Source of the DNA: Pseudomonas mosselii
GTDB lineage: Bacteria; Pseudomonadota; Gammaproteobacteria; Pseudomonadales; Pseudomonadaceae
Direction of reading: 5' to 3'
Length of the DNA stretch: 64,000 nucleotides
NCBI RefSeq assembly: GCF_019823065.1
Contig: NZ_CP081966.1
Span: 4,247,501 to 4,311,500, forward strand
Position numbers and translations under genes: made by a program. The notes under the pieces were generated by a model. The model worked only from the letters and a program-made list of their open reading frames with translations. It was not told the DNA's origin and made no database searches. Below are positions 6,476-15,681 of this stretch, one piece after another (the first letter of the stretch is position 1; every line of letters starts with the position of its first letter).

Positions 6476-9133
6476 TTACGCCAGGCTCTTGCTCACCACC
6501 TCGTACACATCGCTGGACAGCGCCCCGGACGCGAGAATCCGCTCCAGCTCGCCCTTCATCAGCGCCTGGCGCTTGTCGTCGTACTTGCGCCAGCGGGTCA
6601 GCGGGGCGAGTTGACGCGAGGCGATCTGCGGGTTCAGCGCGTTGAGCTCGATCACCAGGTCCGCCAGGAAGCGGTACCCCGAACCATCGGCGGCGTGGAA
6701 GTTGACCAGGTTCTGACCGGCGAAGGCACCGACCAGCGCGCGCACCTTGTTCGGGTTCTTCAGGGTGAAGGCCGGGTGCTGCATCAACGCCTGGACCCGC
6801 GCCAGGCCACCCGGCAGGGTGCTGGCCGCCTGTACGCTGAACCACTGGTCCATGACCAGCGGGTTGTCCTTGAAGTGCTCGGCGAAGGCTTCCAGCGCCT
6901 TGGCCCGCTCGGCCTCGAACGGCGAATTGACCAGCACCGCCAGGGCGGTGAGGCGCTCGGTCATGTTGTCGCAGTGCTCGAACTGTTCCAGGGTCGCCTC
7001 GAGCACCGGCGCCTTGGCGGTCAGCATCAGGTACGACAGGGCGATGTTCTGCAGGCTGCGGCGGGCGAAATGCTCGGCCGAGGCCACATAGGCGGTCTTG
7101 CGCGAGACCTCGCGGTTGGCCTGGTAGCGCGCCCACAGGGCGTCGAACAGCTGCTCGGCGATCTGCTGGCGGGCGAACTCGCGGGCGGCGTGGATCGCAT
7201 CGACATCGGCCACCTGGCTGATCTCGATGAGGTACGCCTCGCCCGGCAGCGAAAGCATCTCGGCGACCATGGCCGGGTCCAGCGCCTGATTGCCGAGCAC
7301 GGTGCCCAATGCAGTGATCAGGCGCTGGTCGAGCGTGAGCGCTTCGCCCCGCTGGTGCTGGCCGATCAGCTCCTGCAGCACCTGTACCGACAGCTGCTGG
7401 CCCGCTTCCCAGCGGTTGAAGCCGTCGCTGTCGTGCTGCATGAGGAACATCAGCTGGTCACGGTCGTACGGGAAGCTCAGCTTGACCGGCGCGCTGAAGC
7501 CGCGCAGCAGCGACGGCAGCGGCTTGGCCTTGATCCCCTCGAAGGTGAAGGTCTGCTCGGCCTCGGTCACCGACAGCACGCGGCTGCTGCCGACGGCCTG
7601 CGCCTCGCCCACCAGGCGCAGCGGCAGGTCGTTGCCTTCGGCGTCCAGCAGGCCCAGGGCCACCGGGATCACGAACGGCAGTTTCTCGACCTTGTCCGGG
7701 GTCTGCGGGCAGCTCTGGCGGAAGGTCAGGCTGTAGGTCTGCGCGGCGGCGTCATAGGCCTCGCTGACTTCCAGGCGCGGCGTGCCGGCCTGGCTGTACC
7801 AGCGCTTGAACTGGGTCAGGTCGACGCCGTTGGCGTCTTCCATGGCCTTGATGAAGTCGTCGGTGGTCACCGCCTGACCGTCGTGACGCTCGAAGTACAG
7901 GTCGCTGCCCTTGCGGAAGCTCTCGGCGCCCAGCAGGGTATGGACCATGCCCACGACCTCGGCGCCCTTCTCGTACACGGTCAGGGTGTAGAAGTTGGAG
8001 ATCTCGATGAAGCTCGCCGGGCGCACCGGGTGGGCCATGGGGCCGGCATCCTCGGCGAACTGGTGGGTGCGCAGGTAGGCGACATCCTCGATGCGCTTGA
8101 CCGTGCGCGAGTTCATGTCGGCGCTGAACTCGGCGTCGCGGTACACCGTGAAGCCTTCCTTGAGCGACAGCTGGAACCAGTCGCGGCAGGTCACGCGGTT
8201 GCCCGACCAGTTGTGGAAGTACTCGTGGGCGACCACGCCCTCGACCCGCTGGTGGGCGGCATCGGTGGCGGTCTCGGCGCGGGCCAGCACGCAGCTGGAG
8301 TTGAAGATGTTCAGGCCCTTGTTTTCCATGGCGCCCATGTTGAAGTCGTTGACCGCGACGATCATGAAGATGTCCAGGTCATACTCACGACCGTAGACTT
8401 CCTCGTCCCAGCGCATGGACTTCTTCAGGCTGACCATGGCGTGGTCGCACTTGTCGAGGTTTTCCGGCTCGACGTAGATGCGCAGGGTCACGTCGCGGCC
8501 TGACTGGCGAACGAACGTGTCTTCCTTGCACCAGAGGTCACCGGCCACCAGCGCGAACAGGTAGGCCGGCTTCTTGAACGGGTCTTCCCAGGTCGCCCAG
8601 TGGCGGCCGTCCTCGCCCGGGCCGCTGCCGACCGGGTTGCCGTTGGACAACAGCACCGGGTAGCGATGCTGCTCGGCGATCACCGTGGTGGTGAAGGTGC
8701 TCATCACGTCGGGGCGGTCGAGGTAGTAGGTGATCTTGCGAAAGCCCTCGGCCTCGCACTGGGTGCAGAACATCTTGCCGGACTTGTACAGGCCTTCCAG
8801 CGCGGTGTTGCTCTCCGGGTGGATCTTCACGCTGGTGTCCAGGGTGAAGCGCTCGCCCTTCGGCTGCACGGTGAGGCTGTCGTCGTCGAGCTGGTAGTCG
8901 TTGGCGTCCAGCGCCTGGTCGTCCAGCTGCACGCTCAGCAGTTCCAGGTGCTGGCCATCGAGCACCAGCGGCGGCAGGCCGGCGCCGCGCTCGGGGTTGC
9001 GGCGCATGACCAGCTGTGCATGGACCAGGCTGTGGTCCTCGAACAGTTCGAAGGTCAGGTGGGTCTCGTCGATCAGGTACTCGGGGGCCTGATAGTCCTT
9101 GAGGTAGATCACTTGCGGTTGTTCGGTACGCAT
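6476..9133 (-). CDS. pepN: Aminopeptidase N
   Basis: An 885-residue M1-family zinc metallopeptidase that removes N-terminal residues from peptides in the cytosol. The GAMEN exopeptidase motif is present (FNMGAMENKGLNIFN). The zinc site is HEYFHNWSGNRVT with His303, Glu304 and His307. The third ligand lies 18 residues on in LKEGFTVYRD (about Glu326). The C-terminal 400 residues form the helical superhelix of E. coli-type PepN, and overall length fits (E. coli 870). It is monocistronic: the upstream DUF2797 gene ends 13 bases before its start, so read-through from the yeaC group is possible. A GGATCG stretch before ATG 9133 is a weak ribosome binding site. Confidence 0.97.
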   Translation of the reverse strand: MRTEQPQVIYLKDYQAPEYLIDETHLTFELFEDHSLVHAQLVMRRNPERGAGLPPLVLDGQHLELLSVQLDDQALDANDYQLDDDSLTVQPKGERFTLDTSVKIHPESNTALEGLYKSGKMFCTQCEAEGFRKITYYLDRPDVMSTFTTTVIAEQHRYPVLLSNGNPVGSGPGEDGRHWATWEDPFKKPAYLFALVAGDLWCKEDTFVRQSGRDVTLRIYVEPENLDKCDHAMVSLKKSMRWDEEVYGREYDLDIFMIVAVNDFNMGAMENKGLNIFNSSCVLARAETATDAAHQRVEGVVAHEYFHNWSGNRVTCRDWFQLSLKEGFTVYRDAEFSADMNSRTVKRIEDVAYLRTHQFAEDAGPMAHPVRPASFIEISNFYTLTVYEKGAEVVGMVHTLLGAESFRKGSDLYFERHDGQAVTTDDFIKAMEDANGVDLTQFKRWYSQAGTPRLEVSEAYDAAAQTYSLTFRQSCPQTPDKVEKLPFVIPVALGLLDAEGNDLPLRLVGEAQAVGSSRVLSVTEAEQTFTFEGIKAKPLPSLLRGFSAPVKLSFPYDRDQLMFLMQHDSDGFNRWEAGQQLSVQVLQELIGQHQRGEALTLDQRLITALGTVLGNQALDPAMVAEMLSLPGEAYLIEISQVADVDAIHAAREFARQQIAEQLFDALWARYQANREVSRKTAYVASAEHFARRSLQNIALSYLMLTAKAPVLEATLEQFEHCDNMTERLTALAVLVNSPFEAERAKALEAFAEHFKDNPLVMDQWFSVQAASTLPGGLARVQALMQHPAFTLKNPNKVRALVGAFAGQNLVNFHAADGSGYRFLADLVIELNALNPQIASRQLAPLTRWRKYDDKRQALMKGELERILASGALSSDVYEVVSKSLA

Positions 9134-9146
9134 GGTGACGATCCTT

Positions 9147-9977
9147 TTACTGGAGCACGGCCAGCTGGTAGGCCGTGTACTTGCGAATATTGATCACGCC
9201 GGTGTCGAAGATCAGGTACTGGCCCTTGATGCCCAACAGCGTGCCTTCCACGACCGGGTCCTTGTCGAGGTTGAAGCTGACGATCTTTTTCGGGTAGGCC
9301 TCGACCGGGTAGCGCATCTGCACCACCTCGGCGTCGGGCAGCGGCTGGATGGCCTGCAACCCGAAGCGCTCCTGCAGGCCGCGAATGCCGTCGGCGCAGG
9401 CGTCGAAGATCTGTTCGCGGATGGCCGGCAGGTCGAGTACCTCGGCATCGCCCTTGAGCAGCGCGCGCCAGTTGGTGCGGTCCGGTACCTGGCTGCGCAG
9501 CACGTCCTCGACCAGCCCGGATTGCTGGCGGGTGGCCACGCGCATGATCGGCAGCGCCTGGCTGGCGCCCTGGTCGAGCCAGCGGGTGGGCAGCTGGGTG
9601 GCGCGGGTGATGCCGACCTTGATGCCCGACGAGTTGGCCAGGTACACCACGTGGTCGGTCATGCAGAACTGCTCGCCCCACGAAGGCTCGCGGCAGGTGC
9701 CTGCGTCGTAGTGGCATTTCTCCGGGGCCATGATGCACACATCGCACTGGGCCAGCTTGGTCATGCACGGGTAGCAGTATCCCTGGCTGAAACTGGTCTT
9801 GGTGCGTTTGCCGCAATGGGTGCAATGGATCGCCCCGAGGTATTCCAGACGGATCGACTGGCCGATCAGCGGATTGACCGGCACCTCGGCGTCATCCAGG
9901 CGGAAACTGTATTGAACGACCGGTGCGTCCAGGCGTACCGCCATCTTGCTCAAAGAGCCACGAGCGAGTTCGATCAA
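9147..9977 (-). CDS. DUF2797 zinc-ribbon-like protein
   Basis: A 276-residue cytosolic protein of the DUF2797 family. An N-terminal cysteine cluster (CTHCGKRT, about residues 38-45; CYPC, CDVC; further Cys in KCHYDAGTC) looks like a treble-clef or ribbon metal site. After it comes DHVVYLANSSGIKVGITRATQLPTRWLDQGA, reminiscent of GIY-YIG-like nuclease folds, which I note only as a resemblance. The best start is a TTG at 9975-9977 that overlaps the yeaC stop (TTGA); an ATG at 9944 is the alternative. The tight overlap makes it the second gene of a yeaC-DUF2797 pair. Function unknown. Confidence 0.8.
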   Translation of the reverse strand: MIELARGSLSKMAVRLDAPVVQYSFRLDDAEVPVNPLIGQSIRLEYLGAIHCTHCGKRTKTSFSQGYCYPCMTKLAQCDVCIMAPEKCHYDAGTCREPSWGEQFCMTDHVVYLANSSGIKVGITRATQLPTRWLDQGASQALPIMRVATRQQSGLVEDVLRSQVPDRTNWRALLKGDAEVLDLPAIREQIFDACADGIRGLQERFGLQAIQPLPDAEVVQMRYPVEAYPKKIVSFNLDKDPVVEGTLLGIKGQYLIFDTGVINIRKYTAYQLAVLQ

Positions 9978-10234
9978 TGTACCGAGTCCGACTTGAACAG
10001 GATGTTGGCGATCGGCGCCGACTTCGAGGCGCACTCCTGCGGGCCCATGTAGCCGGTACGCTGCTCTTCGGGGAGGTTCTTCATCTCCCAGGCGATCACC
10101 GCCTGCAGTGACAGTTCCTTCTGTTCGGCGGTCAGCTTGCGGCCGTCGGACCATTTGCCGATCTCCACGGCCGTCTTCAGGCTCTCGTAGATCTCGGGGG
10201 TGATGTTTTCGATCATTTGCGCGAAAGTGGACAT
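9974..10234 (-). CDS. yeaC: YeaC family protein (DUF1315)
   Basis: An 86-residue protein beginning MSTFAQMIENITPEIYESLK. It has the conserved family body: a helical N-terminus, the segment GKWSDGRKLTAEQKE and a WEMKNLPEEQRTGYM motif. YeaC/DUF1315 proteins are small, cytosolic and of unknown function, widespread in gammaproteobacteria. A GAGGAGAC sequence just upstream of ATG 10234 is a good ribosome binding site. Its stop overlaps the TTG start of the DUF2797 gene. The rhomboid gene ends 13 bases upstream, so the run nadK-phosphoesterase-rhomboid-yeaC-DUF2797 is probably one transcript. Confidence 0.85.
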   Translation of the reverse strand: MSTFAQMIENITPEIYESLKTAVEIGKWSDGRKLTAEQKELSLQAVIAWEMKNLPEEQRTGYMGPQECASKSAPIANILFKSDSVH

Positions 10235-10247
10235 GCTGTCTCCTCAG

Positions 10248-11120
10248 TCAGGCGGACAGTTTACGCCGGGCCAGCGCGCCACCCAAGAGCCCTGTAAGGC
10301 ATCCGATGAGCAACCCGCCGACATGAGCGGCGTTGGCGATCTGGCCGAAGCCGAGCTGCCCGACCACGCCGCTCAGGCAGATCACCAGCCAGATCAGCAT
10401 CATCACCAGAACGCCTTTGGGCAGGTTGAACTGCGGATTGGGCGCCAGCCACTGGTACAGCCAGACATGCCCGAGCAAGCCGTAGAGCACCCCGGACAAG
10501 CCACCGAACAGGCTCGGGCCGCTGGTGAAATGCTGGGCCAGGTTGGACACCAGGCTGAACAGCAAGGTCAGGCCCAACAGCATCCACGGGCCCTGGCGCA
10601 GCTCGATGCGCTTGCCCAGCTCCCAATACCACAGGCCGTTCATTGCCAGGTGCAGCACGCCGAAGTGCAGCAGCATCGGCGACACCAGGCGCCACAACTG
10701 GCCTTCGGCCAGCCCCTGGAGCAACGGGGTGAAGTACAGGTAGTCGCCCTGCACCTTGAACGACAGGAAGGTGAACCAGCCGATGGTCGAGAGGTTGTCG
10801 CCCAGGCCGGTCACGGCGGCGACCACCACGCTCAGGATCAGTATCGCGGCGGTGACCTTGCAGGCCAGGACCTGCTCCTTCAGCGAAGGCTGCGCCGGAG
10901 CGACTTCCACGGGTTCGGGCATTGCCTGCAGATCGGCATTGCCGTCCGGGAAACGCCGGTACAACTCGAGCACATCCCCGGCCATGGCCGGCGGCGCCCA
11001 CAGCACCTGTTCCTCGCCCTCCTCCACCACCCGGTGCGGCACCTGCAGGCGGCGCAGCAAGGCGACGAAACCGCTCAGGTCGACCGCCAACGGCAGGCGC
11101 AGTACTTCGATCACGTTCAT
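10248..11120 (-). CDS. Rhomboid-family intramembrane serine protease
   Basis: A 290-residue protein with a cytosolic N-terminal domain (about 1-85; the LLRRLQVPHRVVEEGEEQVLWA segment resembles the GlpG N-terminal domain) followed by six membrane helices. The catalytic serine is in GGLSGVLYG and the catalytic histidine in NAAHVGGLL. The oxyanion/structural motif is LHLAMNGLWYWELG, and a WR motif (LWRLVSPMLLHF) lies before helix 2, all as in GlpG-type rhomboids. It cleaves membrane proteins within or near the bilayer. The substrate is unknown. Its ATG at 11120 overlaps the end of the phosphoesterase gene by 4 bases. Confidence 0.9.
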   Translation of the reverse strand: MNVIEVLRLPLAVDLSGFVALLRRLQVPHRVVEEGEEQVLWAPPAMAGDVLELYRRFPDGNADLQAMPEPVEVAPAQPSLKEQVLACKVTAAILILSVVVAAVTGLGDNLSTIGWFTFLSFKVQGDYLYFTPLLQGLAEGQLWRLVSPMLLHFGVLHLAMNGLWYWELGKRIELRQGPWMLLGLTLLFSLVSNLAQHFTSGPSLFGGLSGVLYGLLGHVWLYQWLAPNPQFNLPKGVLVMMLIWLVICLSGVVGQLGFGQIANAAHVGGLLIGCLTGLLGGALARRKLSA

Positions 11121-12088
11121 TGGCTGGCCTGCGGACGGTCGACGTCGACCCAGACGAACTTGTGCGGGTCGATGCGCGTTTCATCATCCAGGCGGTAGGC
11201 CGCCAGCTTGCCGTAGAGCACGGCGCTGTAGTCCAGGCAGGCCAGGTTGGCGCGAATCGGCGCCGGACGTCCGCTGCGCCAGTAGTGGCCAACGAATAGC
11301 AGTGGCTCGTCCTCGTCGTAGCGCAGCAGGGCGTTCTTCTGACTGTGGCTGAGGGGCGTGCGGGCCACCTCGTCGGGTAGCGCGTCGGGCTGGAAGACGA
11401 TGTCGCCGTAGGTCTGCGGGTCTTCCTCCCAGAACTTGGTGCGGAAGAAAGCGCGGGTCAGGCCGTCGCCGCCGGTAAGCGTCAGGCCGTCCGGCAGCCG
11501 CATGTCGGTACCGCGCAGCAGGCGGTTGCACACCGTGGCAGCGAAACTGCCGGACACCGCAGACGCCTGCACAAAGTGCTCGTCGATGCGGCCCGTGGGG
11601 TACTGCTGGCGCAGCGGCTCGATCAGCCGAGGGTCCCAGCAGGCGTGCACCAGGCGGAAGCGCCCGGCGTCGACGAACAGCGGCAGTTCATAGAACCACT
11701 GGATGAAATCGTGCCAGTCGCCGGGGTGCTGGGCGAACTGGGTGAGGGTCTCGTCGATCAGCCGGGCATGGCGCGGGGTGTGCTCGCGCACGAAGGCCTT
11801 GCCACTGCCGGGCAGTGCCGGGGTGACCCAGCCCAGGGCGTTGTACTCGTGGTTGCCCATGATGCAGAAGGCTTGGCCGGCCTCGACCATGTCGTGGACG
11901 ATGTGCAGCGCCTCGCGGATGCGCGGGCCACGGTCGACGATGTCGCCGAGGAACAGCGCCTGGCGCCGAGGGTGTCGCCAGACCCCGCCGACACGCTTGT
12001 AGCCGAGCGCGTCGAGCAAGCGTTCGAGGGTGAGCGCACAGCCGTGCACGTCACCGATGATGTCGAAACTGCGCGCCGGATCAAGCAT
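11117..12088 (-). CDS. Metallophosphoesterase (calcineurin-like)
   Basis: A 323-residue cytosolic hydrolase with the full two-metal signature: FDIIGDVHGC (residues 8-17), FLGDIVDRGP (about 46-55), IMGNHEYNALGW (about 76-87) and late histidines in FVGHYWRSG. The architecture is like bacterial diadenosine tetraphosphatase and PrpE-type phosphatases, but the substrate cannot be fixed from sequence. It overlaps nadK by ATGA (start 12086-12088) and the rhomboid gene by 4 bases, so the three are translationally coupled. The coupling to NAD kinase hints at nucleotide metabolism, which is inference. Confidence 0.85.
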   Translation of the reverse strand: MLDPARSFDIIGDVHGCALTLERLLDALGYKRVGGVWRHPRRQALFLGDIVDRGPRIREALHIVHDMVEAGQAFCIMGNHEYNALGWVTPALPGSGKAFVREHTPRHARLIDETLTQFAQHPGDWHDFIQWFYELPLFVDAGRFRLVHACWDPRLIEPLRQQYPTGRIDEHFVQASAVSGSFAATVCNRLLRGTDMRLPDGLTLTGGDGLTRAFFRTKFWEEDPQTYGDIVFQPDALPDEVARTPLSHSQKNALLRYDEDEPLLFVGHYWRSGRPAPIRANLACLDYSAVLYGKLAAYRLDDETRIDPHKFVWVDVDRPQASQ

Positions 12089-12978
12089 CAGTCGTCCCTG
12101 CCGCCCAGGCGGCTGCCCCAGCCGAGCTTGGTGCGGCAGACCTCGTAGTAGTTGTGGTCCAGCGGATGGATCAGGCGCAGCTTCTGCGGCTTCTTGCTCA
12201 CCGTGATGGTGTCGCCGGGGGCGCAGGTGAAGTGGTTCTGCCCGTCACAGGAGACCTGCGGGTAAATCTGCAGGTCCTTGGATACGACGATCTTCAGTTC
12301 GCTGTTGCCGTCCACCACGATCGGCCGGCCCGACAGGGTGTGCGGGTACATCGGCACGATGACGATGGCGTCGAGCTTGGGGTGCATGATCGGGCCGCCG
12401 GCCGACAGCGCGTAGGCGGTTGAGCCGGTCGGGGTGGCGACGATCAGGCCGTCGGCCTTCTGGCTGCAGACGAACTGGCCGTCGATGTAGATCTCGAACT
12501 CGATCATTCGCGTCGACTTGCCCGGGTGCAGCACCACATCGTTCAGCGCATCGCCTTGGCCGATGGCCTCGTGGTGACGGCGCACCTCGGCCTGCAGCAG
12601 GAAGCGGTTCTCCACCAGATAGTGGCCGTCGAGCACCTCGGCGACCTTCTCTTCCAGCTCGTCGGGGCGGATGTCGGTGAGAAAACCCAGGTTGCCGCGG
12701 TTGATGCCCAGCACCGGGATGTTGTGCCGGGCCAGGGCGCGGGCAGCGCCAAGCAGGCTGCCGTCGCCGCCGACCACGATAACCAGGTCGCAGACCTCGC
12801 CCAGCAGCTTGCGCGTGGAGGTCTGCAGGCCGTGGCCGGGCAGGACTTCGGCGATGGTGTCCTCGAGGATCACGTGCAGGTGGCGCTCGAGGAGGAATTT
12901 TTTCAGTCGGCGAATGGTATCGAGCACCTGTGAGCTGCCAAGGCGTCCGATGATACCGATATTGCGAAATTGCTCCAT
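12088..12978 (-). CDS. nadK: NAD kinase
   Basis: A 296-residue NAD+ kinase (makes NADP+ from NAD+ and ATP or polyphosphate). The GGDGSLLGAAR motif (Asp nucleophile region) is at about residues 72-82. NRGNLGFLTDI follows, then the conserved LNDVVLH, then GLIVATPTGSTAYALSAGGPI and SGRPIVVDG. Length equals that of other Pseudomonas NadK proteins. The open frame continues far upstream but only the ATG at 12978 has a proper AGGAG, 5 bases ahead. The start lies in a short gap shared with the divergent DUF1853 gene. It heads the overlapping cluster with the phosphoesterase and rhomboid genes. Confidence 0.96.
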   Translation of the reverse strand: MEQFRNIGIIGRLGSSQVLDTIRRLKKFLLERHLHVILEDTIAEVLPGHGLQTSTRKLLGEVCDLVIVVGGDGSLLGAARALARHNIPVLGINRGNLGFLTDIRPDELEEKVAEVLDGHYLVENRFLLQAEVRRHHEAIGQGDALNDVVLHPGKSTRMIEFEIYIDGQFVCSQKADGLIVATPTGSTAYALSAGGPIMHPKLDAIVIVPMYPHTLSGRPIVVDGNSELKIVVSKDLQIYPQVSCDGQNHFTCAPGDTITVSKKPQKLRLIHPLDHNYYEVCRTKLGWGSRLGGRDD

Positions 12979-13068
12979 GGTGCTCCTGCAAAGCTCTGCG
13001 GCGGGGGTGACAATGCCGGGATTATGGGCGAAAGGACCGGCCAGCGGCAAACCGGCTATGCTCGCTGG

Positions 13069-14013
13069 ATGATGCCCTTCGCCGATCTCGAGTCCCTGCC
13101 CCGCCAGCTGCGCCACCCTGCCGTGCGCGACCTGGCCTGGGCGTTGCTGTCGCCACCGCTGCTGGCCCAGGCCGGCTGCCCCCAGCGCCACCCGCTGCAG
13201 GGCAGCGCCTGGGCCGATGATCCACAGCGTCTTGGCCACTGGCTCGCGGCGCTCGACCTGGCGCCCACGCCGCTGCTGAGCTGGCTGACACGCCTGAACA
13301 GCCGGCGGCTGGGCTTGTACTACGAAAGCCTGTGGCAGTTCGCCCTGCAGCAGGCGCCAGGCATCGAGCTGCTGGCGGCCAACCTGGCAATCCGCGACGG
13401 CGGGCGCACCCTGGGTGAACTCGACCTGTTGCTGCGCGACCGTGACGGCGATCATCATCTGGAACTGGCCATCAAGCTCTACCTGGGCCCACCCGTCGAC
13501 GATGGCCAGGACCCCGCGCACTGGCTCGGCCCCGGCTGCCATGACCGCCTCGGCACCAAGCTGGCGCACCTGGCCGGTCATCAACTGAGGATCTCCGGTC
13601 AGCCGCATAGCCGCGAAGCGCTGGCTGGCCTGGGTATCGCCGAAGTTCAGGCGCACCTGTGGCTCGGCGGTTATCTGTTCTATCCCTGGCCCGGACATGC
13701 CGAGGCGCCTTTGGGTGCTCATCCGACGCATTTGCGCGGGCGCTGGCTGCATCGGCGGGATTGGGCGGATTACCTCGAGCACTGCCCCCTCGGACGCTGG
13801 CAACCGTTATCCCGGCAGGGGTGGCTGGCTCCGGCGCGGGTTGAAGCAGACCGTTGCTGGGCGGCCGAGCAGTTCGACAGCTGGTTGCTAGGACTGGATG
13901 AAGTGGCTCCGGCGCAGTTGCTGGTCAGGCTTGAAGAGGTTGGAGACGGTGCCTGGCACGAAGCCGAGCGGCTGTTCCTGGTGGCAGACAGCTGGCCACA
14001 CCTTACGGGGTGA
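13069..14013 (+). CDS. DUF1853 family protein, nuclease-like fold
   Basis: A 314-residue cytosolic protein of the DUF1853 family. A central segment reads GELDLLLRD...HLELAIKLYLG (about residues 113-140). This Glu/Asp-then-Glu-x3-Lys arrangement resembles the core of PD-(D/E)XK nucleases, a clan to which I believe the family is assigned. It is followed by HDRLGTKLAHLAGHQL. No biochemical role is established to my knowledge. Start choice: tandem ATGs at 13069 and 13072 precede the conserved FADLESLPRQLRHPAVRDLAW. An upstream ATG at 13024 would add 15 residues. Divergent from nadK. Confidence 0.8.
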   Translation: MMPFADLESLPRQLRHPAVRDLAWALLSPPLLAQAGCPQRHPLQGSAWADDPQRLGHWLAALDLAPTPLLSWLTRLNSRRLGLYYESLWQFALQQAPGIELLAANLAIRDGGRTLGELDLLLRDRDGDHHLELAIKLYLGPPVDDGQDPAHWLGPGCHDRLGTKLAHLAGHQLRISGQPHSREALAGLGIAEVQAHLWLGGYLFYPWPGHAEAPLGAHPTHLRGRWLHRRDWADYLEHCPLGRWQPLSRQGWLAPARVEADRCWAAEQFDSWLLGLDEVAPAQLLVRLEEVGDGAWHEAERLFLVADSWPHLTG

Positions 14014-14135
14014 TGACCGTGTAGCACGAGACATTCTTGCCTGCCCATATCAACACATTTTTTACACCGCACCGTTACGATGACAGCCAGGCGCCAGCAA
14101 GAGCGCCCTTTCCAACCTGATGACGAGGACTCACC

Positions 14136-14681
14136 ATGGATTCATCCACCCCCGCAGCCCATTACGCGCGGCTGTCGATCGCCCTGCACTGGCTGATGCT
14201 GGTGCTGCTGGCCGCTGTCTACGCCTGCATCGAGCTGCGCGGCCTGTTTCCCAAGGGCAGCGCCGAACGCGACCTGATGAAAGACCTGCACTTCATGCTT
14301 GGGCTGACGGTGTTCGTGCTGGTCTGGCTGCGTCTGGCCCTGCGCCTGTCGCGCCCCACGCCGCCAATCGTACCCAGGCCGCCGGCCTGGCAGACAGGCC
14401 TGTCGCACCTGGTGCACCTGCTGCTGTACCTGATGATGATCGGCCTGCCGCTGGCCGGCTGGGCGATCCTCAGCGCCGCTGACAAGCCGATCCCGTTCTA
14501 TGGCCTGGAGCTGCCAGCCATCGTCGCTCCGGATCCGGACCTGAGCAAGTTCATCAAGGGCTGGCACGAGCGTATCGGCAGCTGGGGCTACTGGCTGATC
14601 GGCCTGCACGCGCTGGCTGGGCTCTATCACCACTATGTGCGGCGCGACAACACGCTGCTGCGCATGCTGCCCTACAAATAG
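14136..14681 (+). CDS. Cytochrome b561
   Basis: A 181-residue inner-membrane cytochrome with four hydrophobic helices. Candidate haem-b ligands are His18 in SIALHWLML, His in KDLHFMLG (about 52) and two histidines in the last helix (GLHALAGLYHHY). The family (CybB-type) passes electrons from the quinone pool; some members handle superoxide or thiosulfate. A GACGAGGAC sequence precedes the ATG at 14136. Its last 10 bases overlap the end of the convergent desulfhydrase gene, so no terminator separates them. No physiological partner is evident in this neighbourhood. Confidence 0.9.
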   Translation: MDSSTPAAHYARLSIALHWLMLVLLAAVYACIELRGLFPKGSAERDLMKDLHFMLGLTVFVLVWLRLALRLSRPTPPIVPRPPAWQTGLSHLVHLLLYLMMIGLPLAGWAILSAADKPIPFYGLELPAIVAPDPDLSKFIKGWHERIGSWGYWLIGLHALAGLYHHYVRRDNTLLRMLPYK

Positions 14682-15565
14682 CCGCGTCGTCCCTGCAGGC
14701 CTCCGGTGTGCAGGAACACCAGGCGGGTGCCGGGGGCGAAACGCCCGGCCTCGACCTGGTCGCGCAGGGCCAGCAGGGCCTTGCCGGTGTAGAGCGCTTC
14801 CAGCGGCATGCCGGTTTGCCGTTCGGTGTCGGCGATGAACGCCAGCAGTGCATCGTCGATACGGGCAAAGCCGCCACGGCTGGCGTCGTGCAGATCGTAG
14901 CCCTGCACGCCCGCCAATGACACGACGGTCTCTGGCACGCCGTGGTCAAACGGCACGGCGAGAGCGCCATGAACGGCATGCCTGCCCGCCTCTTCCAGCA
15001 CCAGCCCCGCCAGGGTGGTGCCGGTTCCCGCTGCCAGCCACCAGACGTCGTAGTCGGCCCAGCCGAGCGTTGCCAGTTGCGCCCGGCACTGCTCGATGAT
15101 CAACCCGCAGCCCTGGGCACCAGCCAGGCCGCCACCGCCTTCGGGAATGCAGTGCCAGCCTGGGTACCGGGCCTGCCAGGGCTGCCAGAAGCCGGGTTCA
15201 TGGCGGGCGCGGTAGCCGCCGAAACCGAGCCAGTGCAGTTCCATGCCCAGAGCTCGCAGGTCCTGTACCGTCGGTGTTTCCTGGGGGTGGCCACGCAGCA
15301 GGCCGGCGGTGGCGAAGCCGAAGCGCTTGCCGGCGGCCGCCAGGGCATGGAGATGGTTGGAATGGTTGCCGCCCAGGCTTATCAGGCCCGGGGCATTGGC
15401 CGTGCGGGCCTGGAGCAGGTGATGACGCAGCTTGAACCATTTGTTGCCGCTGATCAGTGGGTCGATCAGGTCCAGGCGCAGGACCGCGGCGTTGATTCTC
15501 GCGTGGCATAACCAAGGCAGGTCCAGGCGATGCAGAGGGGCTTGGGGGAGTGAATAATCAGACAT
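14672..15565 (-). CDS. D-cysteine desulfhydrase / ACC deaminase-like PLP enzyme
   Basis: A 297-residue fold-type II PLP enzyme. The Schiff-base lysine is Lys45 in SGNKWFKLR, and GGNHSNHLHALA (about 68-79) binds the substrate carboxylate. A glycine-rich GTGTTLAGL cups the PLP phosphate. The family includes D-cysteine desulfhydrase (releases pyruvate, sulfide and ammonia) and ACC deaminase. True ACC deaminases are about 338 residues and have additional conserved Tyr residues, so this shorter form is more likely a D-cysteine desulfhydrase-like enzyme. Convergent with, and overlapping, cytochrome b561. Confidence 0.82.
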   Translation of the reverse strand: MSDYSLPQAPLHRLDLPWLCHARINAAVLRLDLIDPLISGNKWFKLRHHLLQARTANAPGLISLGGNHSNHLHALAAAGKRFGFATAGLLRGHPQETPTVQDLRALGMELHWLGFGGYRARHEPGFWQPWQARYPGWHCIPEGGGGLAGAQGCGLIIEQCRAQLATLGWADYDVWWLAAGTGTTLAGLVLEEAGRHAVHGALAVPFDHGVPETVVSLAGVQGYDLHDASRGGFARIDDALLAFIADTERQTGMPLEALYTGKALLALRDQVEAGRFAPGTRLVFLHTGGLQGRRGYL

Positions 15566-15607
15566 GAAGGCAGTTTATCTGATCGCGCAGATGCAGACGT
15601 GCTGCTC

Positions 15608-15681
<74 letters not shown>

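Noticed and set aside
6278..8503. A 741-codon plus-strand frame opposite pepN
   Set aside because: The pepN strand has intact catalytic motifs throughout; the opposite frame has none.
12979..13803. The 275-codon upstream extension of the nadK frame
   Set aside because: It is antisense to the DUF1853 coding sequence, low in complexity, and the ATG at 12978 has a strong ribosome binding site and normal NadK length.
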